Assembly: GCA_021202205.1 (NCBI GenBank)
Contig: JAJQDJ010000144.1
Coordinates: 1 to 9,034, forward strand
Length of the DNA stretch: 9,034 nt
From: Erysipelotrichaceae bacterium
GTDB taxonomy: Bacteria; Bacillota_I; Bacilli_A; Erysipelotrichales; Coprobacillaceae
Direction: 5' to 3'
Positions 1 to 5,648 of this stretch are shown here, piece after piece. The first letter of the stretch is position 1. Each line of letters opens with the position of its first letter. Both the position numbers and the translations under genes were made by a program. Under the pieces are notes generated by a model. The model saw only the letters and a list, made by a program, of their open reading frames with translations. It had not been told where the DNA came from and did not search any database.

Positions 1-86
1 TAGGCCTGTAAAATGGACAGTTAAATAAAAAAGACCCCTTCTCATTTTTGAGAAAGGGAATGTCACCAAATCTTAACTTAATGACA
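1..86 (+). mobile_element. Right end of a probable insertion sequence (partial)
   Basis: Seen: one frame gives the short peptide RPVKWTVK and then a stop at 26-28, followed by a hairpin (TTCTCA 39-44 with TGAGAA 49-54 around a short T loop, flanked by CCCC and GGG) and then TCTTAACTTAATGACATT at 71-88. Clp homology starts abruptly at about 87-90. Inference: this is the C-terminal tail of a transposase, its terminator, and the terminal inverted repeat of an element that inserted into the Clp gene. The element's other end and any target-site duplication lie outside the window, so the IS family cannot be named. A deletion junction without an IS would be the alternative. Confidence 0.5.
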
Positions 87-497
87 TTGCACATACAGGT
101 TTTACATTTATTTTTACAGGTATTTGATGAAGGTATCTTAAAGGATAATCATCATCATAAAATCGCTTTTAAAGATACAATCATCATGATGACTTCTAAT
201 GTATTAAGTCAAAATGATGATTCTGTAGGCTTTAAGAAAAAGGAATTATCAATTGTATCTTTACAAAATATGTTTTCTAAAGAGTTTTTGAATCGCATTG
301 ATGAAATTATTCCCTATCAATTATTAACACATGATGACTTGATAAAAATATTAAAACTTCATGCCCCTATTGGTTTAACAGATACAATGATTGAAGAAAT
401 GTTACAGGATTATGATGAATCATTGGGTGCAAGAGGAATATTTACAAAAATGAAAAAATATCTTGTTAAGAAAAGTAATGCTATGACAAAGTCATAG
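87..497 (+). pseudogene. Clp/Hsp100 AAA+ ATPase, 3' fragment (ClpB/ClpC-like)
   Basis: The fragment reads HIQVLHLFLQVFDEGILKD, then FKDTIIMMTSN (sensor 1 region) and FSKEFLNRIDEII (arginine-finger region), then a short end DESLGARGIF matching the sensor-2 GAR motif. This is the last third of the second AAA+ domain of a Hsp100 unfoldase, which remodels or unfolds proteins with ATP in the cytoplasm. Homology begins where KAHPxV follows Walker B in intact proteins. Walker A, Walker B and everything N-terminal are absent and are replaced by the IS-like end at 1-86. A TTG at 48 or ATG at 60 could open the frame, but both lie in non-Clp sequence, so a working protein is not expected. The C-terminus is shorter than in typical ClpB, which fits ClpC or a divergent Clp better. 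Stop at 495-497. Confidence 0.8.
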
Positions 498-510
498 TAT
501 TTTTTGTTTT
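477..510 (+). terminator. Intrinsic terminator overlapping the Clp stop codon
   Basis: Perfect stem CTATGAC (481-487) / GTCATAG (491-497) with an AAA loop, extendable outwards to 477/501 with one G-T pair, and followed by a T-rich run (498-510). The stop codon TAG is the last part of the right stem arm. It separates the Clp remnant from the PHP operon. Confidence 0.8.
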
Positions 511-523
511 CATAAGTTATAAT
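495..523 (+). promoter_or_regulatory. Candidate promoter of the PHP-ispD operon
   Basis: A consensus -10 TATAAT lies at 518-523, 23 bp upstream of the ATG at 546. The matching -35 position (495-500, TAGTAT, 17-bp spacing) is poor and lies in the terminator stem. The -10 is convincing by sequence, the -35 is not. Confidence 0.4.
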
Positions 524-545
524 AAATATCGAAAGGAGTAAATAT

Positions 546-1358
546 ATGATTGATTTGCATTGTCATTCTACATATTCTGATGGCACTTGTACACCTTTAG
601 AAATATTGGAATTAGCTCAGAAATTGAAATTGCGTCAATTAGCGATAACGGATCATAATGGTATTGATGGTGCTTTAACAGCAAGAAATATAATTAAAGG
701 AAACGGATTAGATATGAATTTTGTGATAGGTTGTGAATTATCAGTTGATTACCATAATAGAGAGGTCCATTTATTGGGCTATTTTAATATGAAACAAGAT
801 GATTTTGATAGTTTGTTGGAGTTTATTGAAGATGGTCAAAAGGAAAAGTTGAGATCGCAACTTGTTATGATAGAAAAGCTTAATAATGCGGGTTTTGATA
901 TAAGTTATCAAGAAATAAAAGAGATGTTTCCTCATACGGTAATTAATCGTGTGCATATGTGTAAGGTTTTAATGTCCAAGGGTTATTTCAATAGTGTGAA
1001 TGAAGGTTTTGAAAAGTATTTAGGAGATGACAGACCTTGTTATGAAAGTAAGAAATGTGGAACATTAAAAAAAGCTGTAGAAGCTATACACAATTCACAT
1101 GGTAAAGCGGTTTTGGCCCATCCTTTTCTATATGTTGATAGAGATATAGAGGAATATTTAAGTGATGTCTTAGGAGTGTTAGATGGTATTGAGTGTTTTC
1201 ATCCCAGTGTTAACTATAATCAATCATTAGAATTATTAGATATTTGTCAAAGTTATCAATTAATATCTACTGGTGGTAGTGATTTTCATGGTGATAATAA
1301 ACCAAAAATTCAATTAGGATGTCAAAATGTTGATGACAAATATATGATAGAGGTGTAA
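546..1358 (+). CDS. PHP-domain metal-dependent phosphoesterase (YciV/TrpH-like)
   Basis: A 270-residue protein carrying the full set of PHP-domain metal-ligand motifs: DLHCHSTYSDGT (H5, H7, D12), ITDHN (D36, H37), GCELS (E64), HLLGY (H75), AHP (H192), ECFHP (H219) and GGSDFHG (D246, H248). The polymerase-and-histidinol-phosphatase fold binds two or three divalent metals. Stand-alone members of this length hydrolyse nucleotide or RNA 5'-end phosphodiesters; E. coli YciV (RNase AM) removes 3'-phosphates from nucleoside 3',5'-bisphosphates and acts as a 5'-3' exonuclease. The exact substrate here cannot be read from sequence. The start is set by GAAAGGAGT at 531-539 (SD AAGGAG) seven bases upstream of the ATG. 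The stop is 2 nt before ispD, so the two are co-transcribed. No signal peptide, so cytoplasmic. Confidence 0.9.
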   Translation: MIDLHCHSTYSDGTCTPLEILELAQKLKLRQLAITDHNGIDGALTARNIIKGNGLDMNFVIGCELSVDYHNREVHLLGYFNMKQDDFDSLLEFIEDGQKEKLRSQLVMIEKLNNAGFDISYQEIKEMFPHTVINRVHMCKVLMSKGYFNSVNEGFEKYLGDDRPCYESKKCGTLKKAVEAIHNSHGKAVLAHPFLYVDRDIEEYLSDVLGVLDGIECFHPSVNYNQSLELLDICQSYQLISTGGSDFHGDNKPKIQLGCQNVDDKYMIEV

Positions 1359-1360
1359 AT

Positions 1361-2011
1361 ATGTATAGTGTAATAATATTATGTGCAGGTAAAGGAACAA
1401 GATCTGGTTTAGATTATAATAAAATGTTATTTAAATTTAATAATAAAACTGTTTATGAAATGACATTGGATCATTTTATTAATGATAAATATTGCGGTCA
1501 AATTATAGTTGTGACGCAGCTTATTGAAAGAGACATATTTAAGGATTTGGTGACAGATGAGCGTATTGAATTTGTAGATGGTGGTAAGGAAAGACAGGAT
1601 AGTGTATATAATGGTTTACAGATGGTGAAATATCCTTATGTATTGATACATGATGGGGCCAGACCTTATGTTAAGGACGAACATGTTCAAGCATTATTAG
1701 AATGTCTGAAACAACATAAAGCTTGTTTACTCATGGTTCCGTGTAAAGATACGATTAAACGTGTAAAAGATAATAAAATAGTAGAAACACTCAACCGCAG
1801 TGAACTTATGCAAGCGCAAACACCCCAGGCTTTTCATACGGATGTCATTAAGGATGCATATCAAAAAGCAATAGATAATCATTATCAAGCAACTGATGAT
1901 GCACAGATGGTTGAAAAATTTAGTGATGAAGATATATATGTTGTCTTAGGTGATTATGATAATTTGAAAATTACAACTCCTGAGGATTTGAGGGTCAATC
2001 ATGAAAATTAG
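1361..2011 (+). CDS. ispD: 2-C-methyl-D-erythritol 4-phosphate cytidylyltransferase
   Basis: IspD transfers CMP from CTP to 2-C-methyl-D-erythritol 4-phosphate, the third step of the MEP route to isopentenyl diphosphate. The 216-residue length is close to normal (about 225-235). Visible motifs: the nucleotide-binding loop CAGKGTRSG (8-16, R14), K21 in NKMLF, GGKERQDSVYNG (74-85), IHDGARP (96-102), LNRSEL with R146, QTPQAF (153-158), the TDD pair (178-180), and NLKITTPEDL with K203. These match the CTP- and substrate-binding residues of the E. coli enzyme (R20, K27, R157, K213). The start lies 2 nt after the PHP stop, with AGAGGTG as ribosome binding site. The 3' end overlaps the regulator start by 11 nt. 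Complete and apparently intact. Confidence 0.95.
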   Translation: MYSVIILCAGKGTRSGLDYNKMLFKFNNKTVYEMTLDHFINDKYCGQIIVVTQLIERDIFKDLVTDERIEFVDGGKERQDSVYNGLQMVKYPYVLIHDGARPYVKDEHVQALLECLKQHKACLLMVPCKDTIKRVKDNKIVETLNRSELMQAQTPQAFHTDVIKDAYQKAIDNHYQATDDAQMVEKFSDEDIYVVLGDYDNLKITTPEDLRVNHEN

Positions 2012-2611
2012 TGATGAATTATTTCCATATTTTATGAAAGCTGGACAACAAATCCATTATCATAAAAATGATCTGATTTATATGCAACAAGATGATGCTC
2101 AAAACTTGTATGTTATTTTAAATGGAAGAGTTCGTGTATTTATAGTGAATTCTATGGGAGATGTAGTGGATTTTGCAACATTGTCAAAAGGTGAAATCTT
2201 TGGGGATTCTTCGTTTTTACAAAATTCTTATCGACCTACCAATGTTCAGGCAGTCAGAGAAACAGACCTTATTTCTTGTCAAATCAATGATTTATATCCT
2301 TATTTAACAGAATCTAAAGAATTAAATATTTCTTTATTATCTATGTTGACACAGAATTGTAATTATTTATCAGATTTGGTTAAGAAAGCCTATACATATA
2401 ATAGATATGAAAAAGTAGCAGCTTTTTTAGTGGAAAAAGCTGCCACATTACATATACGCATGAAGAAATAGGTACTACTGTTGGTTTATCACGAGTAACA
2501 GTGACCAATGTTCTTAATGAATTTGTAAAGAAAGGTTATATTGAAAACAAATATCGTAAGATTATTGTTAAAGATGATGCTGGTTTAGCTCAATTATTGA
2601 TTAAGGATTAA
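2001..2611 (+). pseudogene. Crp/Fnr-family transcription regulator, frameshifted before the HTH
   Basis: The first frame encodes a cyclic-nucleotide-binding-type beta barrel (about residues 14-105; note NLYVILNGRVRVF and GEIFGDSSF) and a dimer helix ending VEKAATLHI, then runs into a stop at 2469-2471. From 2456 the next frame continues seamlessly as THEEIGTTVGLSRVTVTNVL, the winged helix-turn-helix of the Crp family, to a stop at 2609-2611. Restoring one T in CATATACG (2451-2458) would give one protein of about 203 residues, normal for Crp/Fnr. The barrel lacks an obvious Fnr cysteine cluster, so the effector is unknown. The ATG overlaps the ispD end, suggesting translational coupling. As written, the product has no DNA-binding domain. 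A sequencing error is a real alternative to true decay. Confidence 0.85.
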
Positions 2612-3204
2612 AGAGAATCTAAGAATTCTTCCCAAGCATCTTCATGATCCACAAAATATTTTGGACACTCTTTTCCTGTTATATCATAATGTCTTAATAT
2701 ATCATCTTTATCTAAATTATATGTACTCATAAGTGCTCTCACTAAATTTTGTAAAGATTCATATGTTTCGTCATTGAATTCGCCACTACTGTCTTCATGA
2801 CAACATTCTATTGAAATAGTATCTTCGTTACGATTATTGGAAGCATAAGCAATTTCATCTAAGGGAATACACTGGATAATCTCACCATCTAATCCAATAA
2901 TATAATGACTAGAAGCATAAGTTAATTGAGTATATTGTAAATCTTCAAAATAATTTCTATTCTCTTGAGCTGTTGTCCCTGGATTAGCTGTATAATGGAT
3001 GACAATGCCATTAATTTCATTTAAACTTATACCTGGTCGAGAATAATCATTTATGGTTAAAAGTTGATAATCAATATCTAAATCATCTAAACTATATTCT
3101 TTTATATTAATTCTTTGAATAAATATAAAACTTGTTATTAAAGCCATAATAACTACAGCAATTATGATTGTAAAAAAGCCTTTATGGGATACATGCTTAC
3201 TCAT
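2608..3204 (-). CDS. Membrane-anchored N-acetylmuramoyl-L-alanine amidase (Amidase_2/PGRP fold)
   Basis: A 198-residue protein with one N-terminal membrane segment (about 10-31, hydrophobic, preceded by K/H residues) and an external zinc amidase domain that cuts the bond between N-acetylmuramic acid and L-alanine in peptidoglycan. Zinc ligands are visible as H70 (GIVIHYT), H172 (LRHYDITG) and C180 (GKECP). The SSHYII segment around H100 and E133 (ISIECC) are also family features. The start is the ATG at 3204, because GAGGTG lies 7 nt before it; the upstream in-frame GTG at 3213 is part of that ribosome binding site. The gene converges on the Crp-type gene and overlaps its end by 4 nt. Likely roles are wall turnover or spore/germination lysis; which one is not visible. 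Confidence 0.9.
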   Translation of the reverse strand: MSKHVSHKGFFTIIIAVVIMALITSFIFIQRINIKEYSLDDLDIDYQLLTINDYSRPGISLNEINGIVIHYTANPGTTAQENRNYFEDLQYTQLTYASSHYIIGLDGEIIQCIPLDEIAYASNNRNEDTISIECCHEDSSGEFNDETYESLQNLVRALMSTYNLDKDDILRHYDITGKECPKYFVDHEDAWEEFLDSL

Positions 3205-3244
3205 TATAATCACCTCATAAACATTCTAATACTTTGATATGAAT

Positions 3245-3274
3245 ATTATCTTAACATTTTCGACAAAATATCAA
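3245..3274 (-). promoter_or_regulatory. Candidate promoter of the amidase gene
   Basis: On the minus strand, TTGATA (3274-3269) is followed after 18 bp by GATAAT (3250-3245), about 40 bp upstream of the amidase ATG. It is a fair sigma-A match in an AT-rich region, so chance similarity is possible. Confidence 0.4.
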
Positions 3275-3304
3275 AATATTGTCTTAAAAATATTGATAAA
3301 ACCA

Positions 3305-3333
3305 TTGTATTTGAAATTTGTCTGTGCTATAAT
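3305..3333 (+). promoter_or_regulatory. Promoter of rpsF-ssb-rpsR
   Basis: TTGTAT (3305-3310), a 17-bp spacer and TATAAT (3328-3333), with the extended -10 element TGC directly before it. Transcription would start near 3340 and leave a leader of about 70 nt before rpsF. Confidence 0.8.
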
Positions 3334-3339
3334 GCATGA

Positions 3340-3404
3340 GCACGTAAGTAAATTTACTGCCTGTTTATATATTTTATATAAACCGTTAGACCATAGGAGG
3401 AGGT
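3340..3404 (+). promoter_or_regulatory. Structured rpsF leader, possible S6:S18 autoregulatory site
   Basis: The leader holds a perfect 12-bp palindrome AGTAAATTTACT (3347-3358) and a strong hairpin GTTTATATA (3363-3371) / TATATAAAC (3375-3383) with a TTT loop. A CCG trinucleotide (3383-3385) sits at the base of the hairpin, before TTAGACC and the ribosome binding site. In many bacteria the S6:S18 protein complex binds a CCG-containing hairpin in the rpsF leader and represses translation. The location and the CCG fit, but I could not confirm the full consensus by eye. Confidence 0.5.
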
Positions 3405-3410
3405 AAAAAA

Positions 3411-3695
3411 ATGCACAAATATGAGATTATGTTCATTATTAAATCTGATGTTGAAGAAGAAGCAAGAAACAAGCTTATTGAATATTTCAAGGGTATTTTA
3501 ACTACTGGTGAAGGTACTGTTGATAATGTTGATGAATGGGGATTAAGAGATTTCACTTATGAAATTCAACATATGAAAAAAGGATATTATGTTGTTGTAG
3601 ATGCGACAACTACACCTGCAAACATTTCAGAATTTGAACGTTTATCAAGAATCAATGCTAATGTTATTCGTCATATGACATTAAGAAGAGATTAG
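3411..3695 (+). CDS. rpsF: 30S ribosomal protein S6
   Basis: A 94-residue protein with the S6 signature: MHKYEIMFII at the start, DEWGLRDFTYEI (41-52), MKKGYYVVVD (55-64) and the C-terminal SRINANVIRHMTLRRD (79-94). S6 pairs with S18 in the platform of the small subunit, contacting 16S rRNA helices 22-23. Length is normal for Firmicutes. AGGAGGAGG at 3396-3404 is a strong ribosome binding site before the ATG. It is the first gene of the conserved rpsF-ssb-rpsR operon and likely subject to feedback by S6:S18 through the leader. Confidence 0.98.
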   Translation: MHKYEIMFIIKSDVEEEARNKLIEYFKGILTTGEGTVDNVDEWGLRDFTYEIQHMKKGYYVVVDATTTPANISEFERLSRINANVIRHMTLRRD

Positions 3696-3706
3696 TAGGT
3701 GATTTT

Positions 3707-4180
3707 ATGATTAACAATGTTGTACTCGTAGGGAGAATAACAAGAGATCCTGAACTTAGAAGCACAGCTTCTGGTTCATCAGTGACAAGTTTTACTGTAG
3801 CATGTGATCGTGGCTATAATTCGGCTGACGGTCAAACTGCTGATTTTATCAGCTGTGTTGCTTGGAATAAAACTGCTGAAAATGTTGCAAAATATTGTGG
3901 TAAAGGTTCTTTAGTTGGGGTTGAAGGACGTATTCAAACACGTAATTATGAAAACAATCAGGGACAACGAGTGTATGTCACTGAAGTTTATTGTAATAGA
4001 GTTCAATTCTTAGAATCAAAAGCAATGCGTGAACAACAAAGACAACAAAGACCACAAGTTCCACAAGATAACTTTTATGATGTTAAAACAATGAATAATG
4101 ATATCGATTTAGATAACTCTTTTGATTCAGATAATTCATTTGATTCATTTGACGTCATGGATGATGATATTCAATTCTAA
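3707..4180 (+). CDS. ssb: Single-stranded DNA-binding protein
   Basis: A 157-residue SSB: an OB-fold in residues 1-105 (MINNVVLVGRITRDPELR, FISCVAWNKTAENV, GSLVGVEGRIQTRNYE, QRVYVTEVYCNRVQFLE), a Q-rich linker (110-120), then an acidic tail with the repeat DNSFD-SDNSFD-SFD (136-149). Tetramers coat single-stranded DNA in replication, repair and recombination. The extreme C-terminus, which recruits partner proteins, reads MDDDIQF; the family consensus is DDDIPF, so the penultimate proline is glutamine here. It lies 11 nt after rpsF with TAGGTGA as ribosome binding site, and 15 nt before rpsR. The domain is otherwise complete. Confidence 0.97.
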   Translation: MINNVVLVGRITRDPELRSTASGSSVTSFTVACDRGYNSADGQTADFISCVAWNKTAENVAKYCGKGSLVGVEGRIQTRNYENNQGQRVYVTEVYCNRVQFLESKAMREQQRQQRPQVPQDNFYDVKTMNNDIDLDNSFDSDNSFDSFDVMDDDIQF

Positions 4181-4195
4181 AAGGAGGATAAAATA

Positions 4196-4426
4196 ATGGC
4201 ATTCAAAAGACAAAGAATGGGCAGAAAGAAAGTCTGCTATTTCACAAAGAATAAGATTGATTACATCGATTACAAAGATGTTGAATTATTAAGAAGATTT
4301 GTATCTGCTAATGGAAAAATTATTCCAAGACGTGTTACTGGTACAAGTGCTAAGTATCAAAGACAATTAGCTAAAGCTATTAAACGTGCACGTCAAATGG
4401 CATTATTACCATACGTTGGTGATTAA
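4196..4426 (+). CDS. rpsR: 30S ribosomal protein S18
   Basis: A 76-residue S18 with KKVCYFTKNKIDYIDYKD (11-28) and KIIPRRVTGTSAKYQRQL (41-58), the rRNA-binding basic core, ending ALLPYVGD. It forms a heterodimer with S6 on the 30S platform. AAAGGAGG upstream of the ATG is a near-perfect ribosome binding site. The last four codons (YVGD), the stop codon and the terminator stem are also present near 8986-9034. This suggests the 3' end seen here was supplied by an integrated element that preserves the reading frame. Confidence 0.98.
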   Translation: MAFKRQRMGRKKVCYFTKNKIDYIDYKDVELLRRFVSANGKIIPRRVTGTSAKYQRQLAKAIKRARQMALLPYVGD

Positions 4427-4457
4427 TTCGTAATGGAAAACCTTGATTATATCAAGG
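4410..4457 (+). repeat. Direct repeat copy 1 (candidate attL) at the rpsR 3' end
   Basis: This 48-bp stretch starts inside codon 72 of rpsR (the final C of the CCA Pro codon) and runs through the stop codon and the terminator stem. It matches 8986-9033 with two mismatches (4436 G/A, 4440 A/G). The first 26 bp (4410-4435) are identical and are the likely crossover core. Duplication of the 3' end of a target gene is the hallmark of tyrosine-recombinase integration. Confidence 0.85.
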
Positions 4458-4466
4458 TTTTTTCTT
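4437..4466 (+). terminator. Intrinsic terminator after rpsR
   Basis: Stem CCTTGAT (4441-4447) / ATCAAGG (4451-4457) with loop TAT, lengthened by AAAA (4437-4440) pairing with TTTT (4458-4461), then a T-rich tail to 4466. It ends the rpsF-ssb-rpsR transcript. Confidence 0.9.
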
Positions 4467-4481
4467 TTAATATAGGGTTCG

Positions 4482-4500
4482 TGATACTAATTTGATACTA
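4482..4500 (+). repeat. Tandem TGATACTA pair, left arm (candidate integrase arm sites)
   Basis: TGATACTA at 4482-4489 and again at 4493-4500, an 11-bp period, 46 bp inside the left repeat copy. The same pair with the same period and orientation occurs at 8867-8885. Short direct repeats beside the core are where the N-terminal domain of tyrosine integrases binds. Confidence 0.6.
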
Positions 4501-4532
4501 CAATTTTTTTGAGACTATTTTTGATGTTTCTT

Positions 4533-4557
4533 AAAATTTAGATAATTTCTAAATTTT
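4533..4557. repeat. Perfect 10-bp AT-rich inverted repeat
   Basis: AAAATTTAGA (4533-4542), spacer TAATT, then TCTAAATTTT (4548-4557). It lies between the candidate att site and the next promoter. It could be an operator, a weak terminator or an accessory protein site of the recombination complex. Confidence 0.5.
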
Positions 4558-4616
4558 TAGCTGATTTTATTAAATTAGCATTTGTGTGTTTTAAAAATAA
4601 TTCCTAATTGATTGTA

Positions 4617-4645
4617 TTGATAATATATTTGCTTTATGCTATAAT
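4617..4645 (+). promoter_or_regulatory. Strong sigma-A promoter of the AlbA_2 gene remnant
   Basis: TTGATA (4617-4622), a 17-bp spacer and TATAAT (4640-4645) preceded by the extended element TGC. It lies 53 bp upstream of the ATG at 4699 and is among the best promoter matches in the window, although the gene behind it is broken. Confidence 0.8.
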
Positions 4646-4698
4646 CTGTACATAATGCAAGTGCTCGATAAAGTTGGATTTGAAATGGAGATGAAGAT

Positions 4699-5116
4699 AT
4701 GTTTACATATGATAAAAATAGTAAAGGTGCTGATATTTTGCAAATTCTAGAAAAATTAATAAGTAATTGGGAAAATGAGATTGTTGAATTTAAAGAGGCT
4801 AAAGGACAATACGATACGAATAAAGTAGGCCAGTATTTTTCAGCAATTAGTAATGAGGCTAATTTAAGAAAACAACAATTTGGATGGTTAATTTTTGGAA
4901 TTAGTGAGACAAATAAAGAAACCATTGTAGGATCAAATTTTAAAAAGGGCAAAGGATTACTGGAAAATTCAAATACGAAATATCTAAAGGCACAAATGAT
5001 AACATGACATTTATAGATATCATTGAATTAACGTTACCTGTTTTAGATAATAAAAAACGTGTATTAATGTTTAAGATACAGCAGCTATTACAGGTATAGA
5101 AAGTCAAACAAATTGA
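4699..5116 (+). pseudogene. AlbA_2 (Schlafen-related) DNA/RNA-binding-domain protein, N-terminal part, broken
   Basis: The first frame reads ENEIVEFKEAKGQYDTNKVG, then AISNEANLRKQQFGWLIFGI, the pattern of the AlbA_2 domain (EFK start, SA.aN core, G.liFGI strand). It leaves frame at a TT run (4968-4969). The second frame continues KYEISKGTNDNMTFIDIIEL and leaves frame at 5079. The third gives PAAITGI and then unrelated sequence to a stop at 5114-5116. Each break is mended by adding one base (a T, then a C). Known family members are proteins of roughly 400-500 residues with regulatory or defence-like roles, common in mobile elements; only about 135 residues remain here. GGAG before the ATG at 4699 and the promoter at 4617-4645 fix the start. 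Function lost if the sequence is right. Confidence 0.7.
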
Positions 5117-5309
5117 CAAAAAGACTAAAAATAGACTTAAAGTATTATACGAAACATGTGAGGAACAAATATTTATTATTGAAAATTATGAGTATTCAAA
5201 TGTTGATTCTACTATGGATGAAGTGATACACGAAGTTGAAAAATATGAATTATATTTTAGATGTTGGAGTAATTTAAAAGTTCATAGTGTATCTGATAAA
5301 TCAAGATAG
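5100..5309 (+). pseudogene. 3' fragment of an unidentified gene
   Basis: An open frame of 69 codons without a start codon follows directly on the AlbA_2 remnant in another frame. It reads KQIDKKTKNRLKVLYETCEE and later EVIHEVEKYELYFRCW, ending VHSVSDKSR. Codon use and residue mix look coding: amphipathic, charged, with few low-complexity runs. I do not recognise the family. The upstream limit (5097-5105) is where AlbA_2 similarity stops, so a deletion probably joined the two genes here. It could also be the true C-terminal part of a variant of the same protein. Confidence 0.45.
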
Positions 5310-5570
5310 CTTTTTTATCTATGTATATTAAAAACACCAATATTAATGCATAAACCAGTATTCTCTGGGCTGGTATTTTATATGAATTCTTATTGATAAT
5401 AATTATATGTACATAATATTGAATTAACTGGAAAAAGTCCTTTTCTCATTTGTTAGAAAAGACTTTTTATTAATTTTTAATTTAATAACATGGATGTCAT
5501 AGGTTTTTATAGTATGTATTTATTAATGATCCATCAAGTAATGATGCTTAAATATTAAGTCTATAAAATA
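5310..5570. other. Gene-free AT-rich spacer
   Basis: No credible reading frame on either strand between the gene fragment ending at 5309 and the terminator at 5571. It holds a weak hairpin ACCAG (5353-5357) / CTGGT (near 5370) before TATTTTAT, which may end the upstream transcript, and the strong hairpin listed at 5432-5470. The rest shows nothing I can name. Confidence 0.5.
5432..5470. terminator. Bidirectional intrinsic terminator, resembling the IS end at 29-89
   Basis: AAAAAGT-C-CTTTTCT pairs with AGAAAAG-ACTTTTT around a short loop, with one bulged C. There are T-rich and A-rich flanks on both sides. With the 25 bp that follow, it aligns without gaps to 29-89 at about 43 of 61 positions, so it may be a decayed copy of the same mobile-element end. 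Confidence 0.65.
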
Positions 5571-5604
5571 AAAACATCTATTGTTTGTTCAATAGATGTT
5601 TTTT
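5571..5604. terminator. Strong bidirectional terminator after the coiled-coil gene
   Basis: Perfect 13-bp stem AAAACATCTATTG (5571-5583) / CAATAGATGTTTT (5590-5602) with loop TTTGTT. T runs follow on either strand. It lies 45 bp past the stop of the minus-strand gene 5649-5984 and is its likely terminator. Confidence 0.85.
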
Positions 5605-5648
5605 GAGATTAAGCCTCAAGGAAGAAATAATATGCTTTTATCAAATAA

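Noticed and set aside
48..86. Start of the Clp remnant at TTG 48 or ATG 60
   Set aside because: These codons lie in the IS-like end and its hairpin, without similarity to Clp proteins.
771..956. Minus-strand reading frame inside the PHP gene
   Set aside because: It lies wholly within a well-supported gene on the other strand, has no ribosome binding site and is low-complexity.
3205..3213. GTG start adding three residues to the amidase
   Set aside because: The GTG is part of the GAGGTG ribosome binding site for the ATG at 3204. The same reasoning applies to the GTG at 8605 before the rpiR-type gene.
4575..4952. Minus-strand reading frame of 125 codons opposite the AlbA_2 remnant
   Set aside because: The plus frame shows a recognisable domain and promoter, while this frame has no motif and no ribosome binding site.
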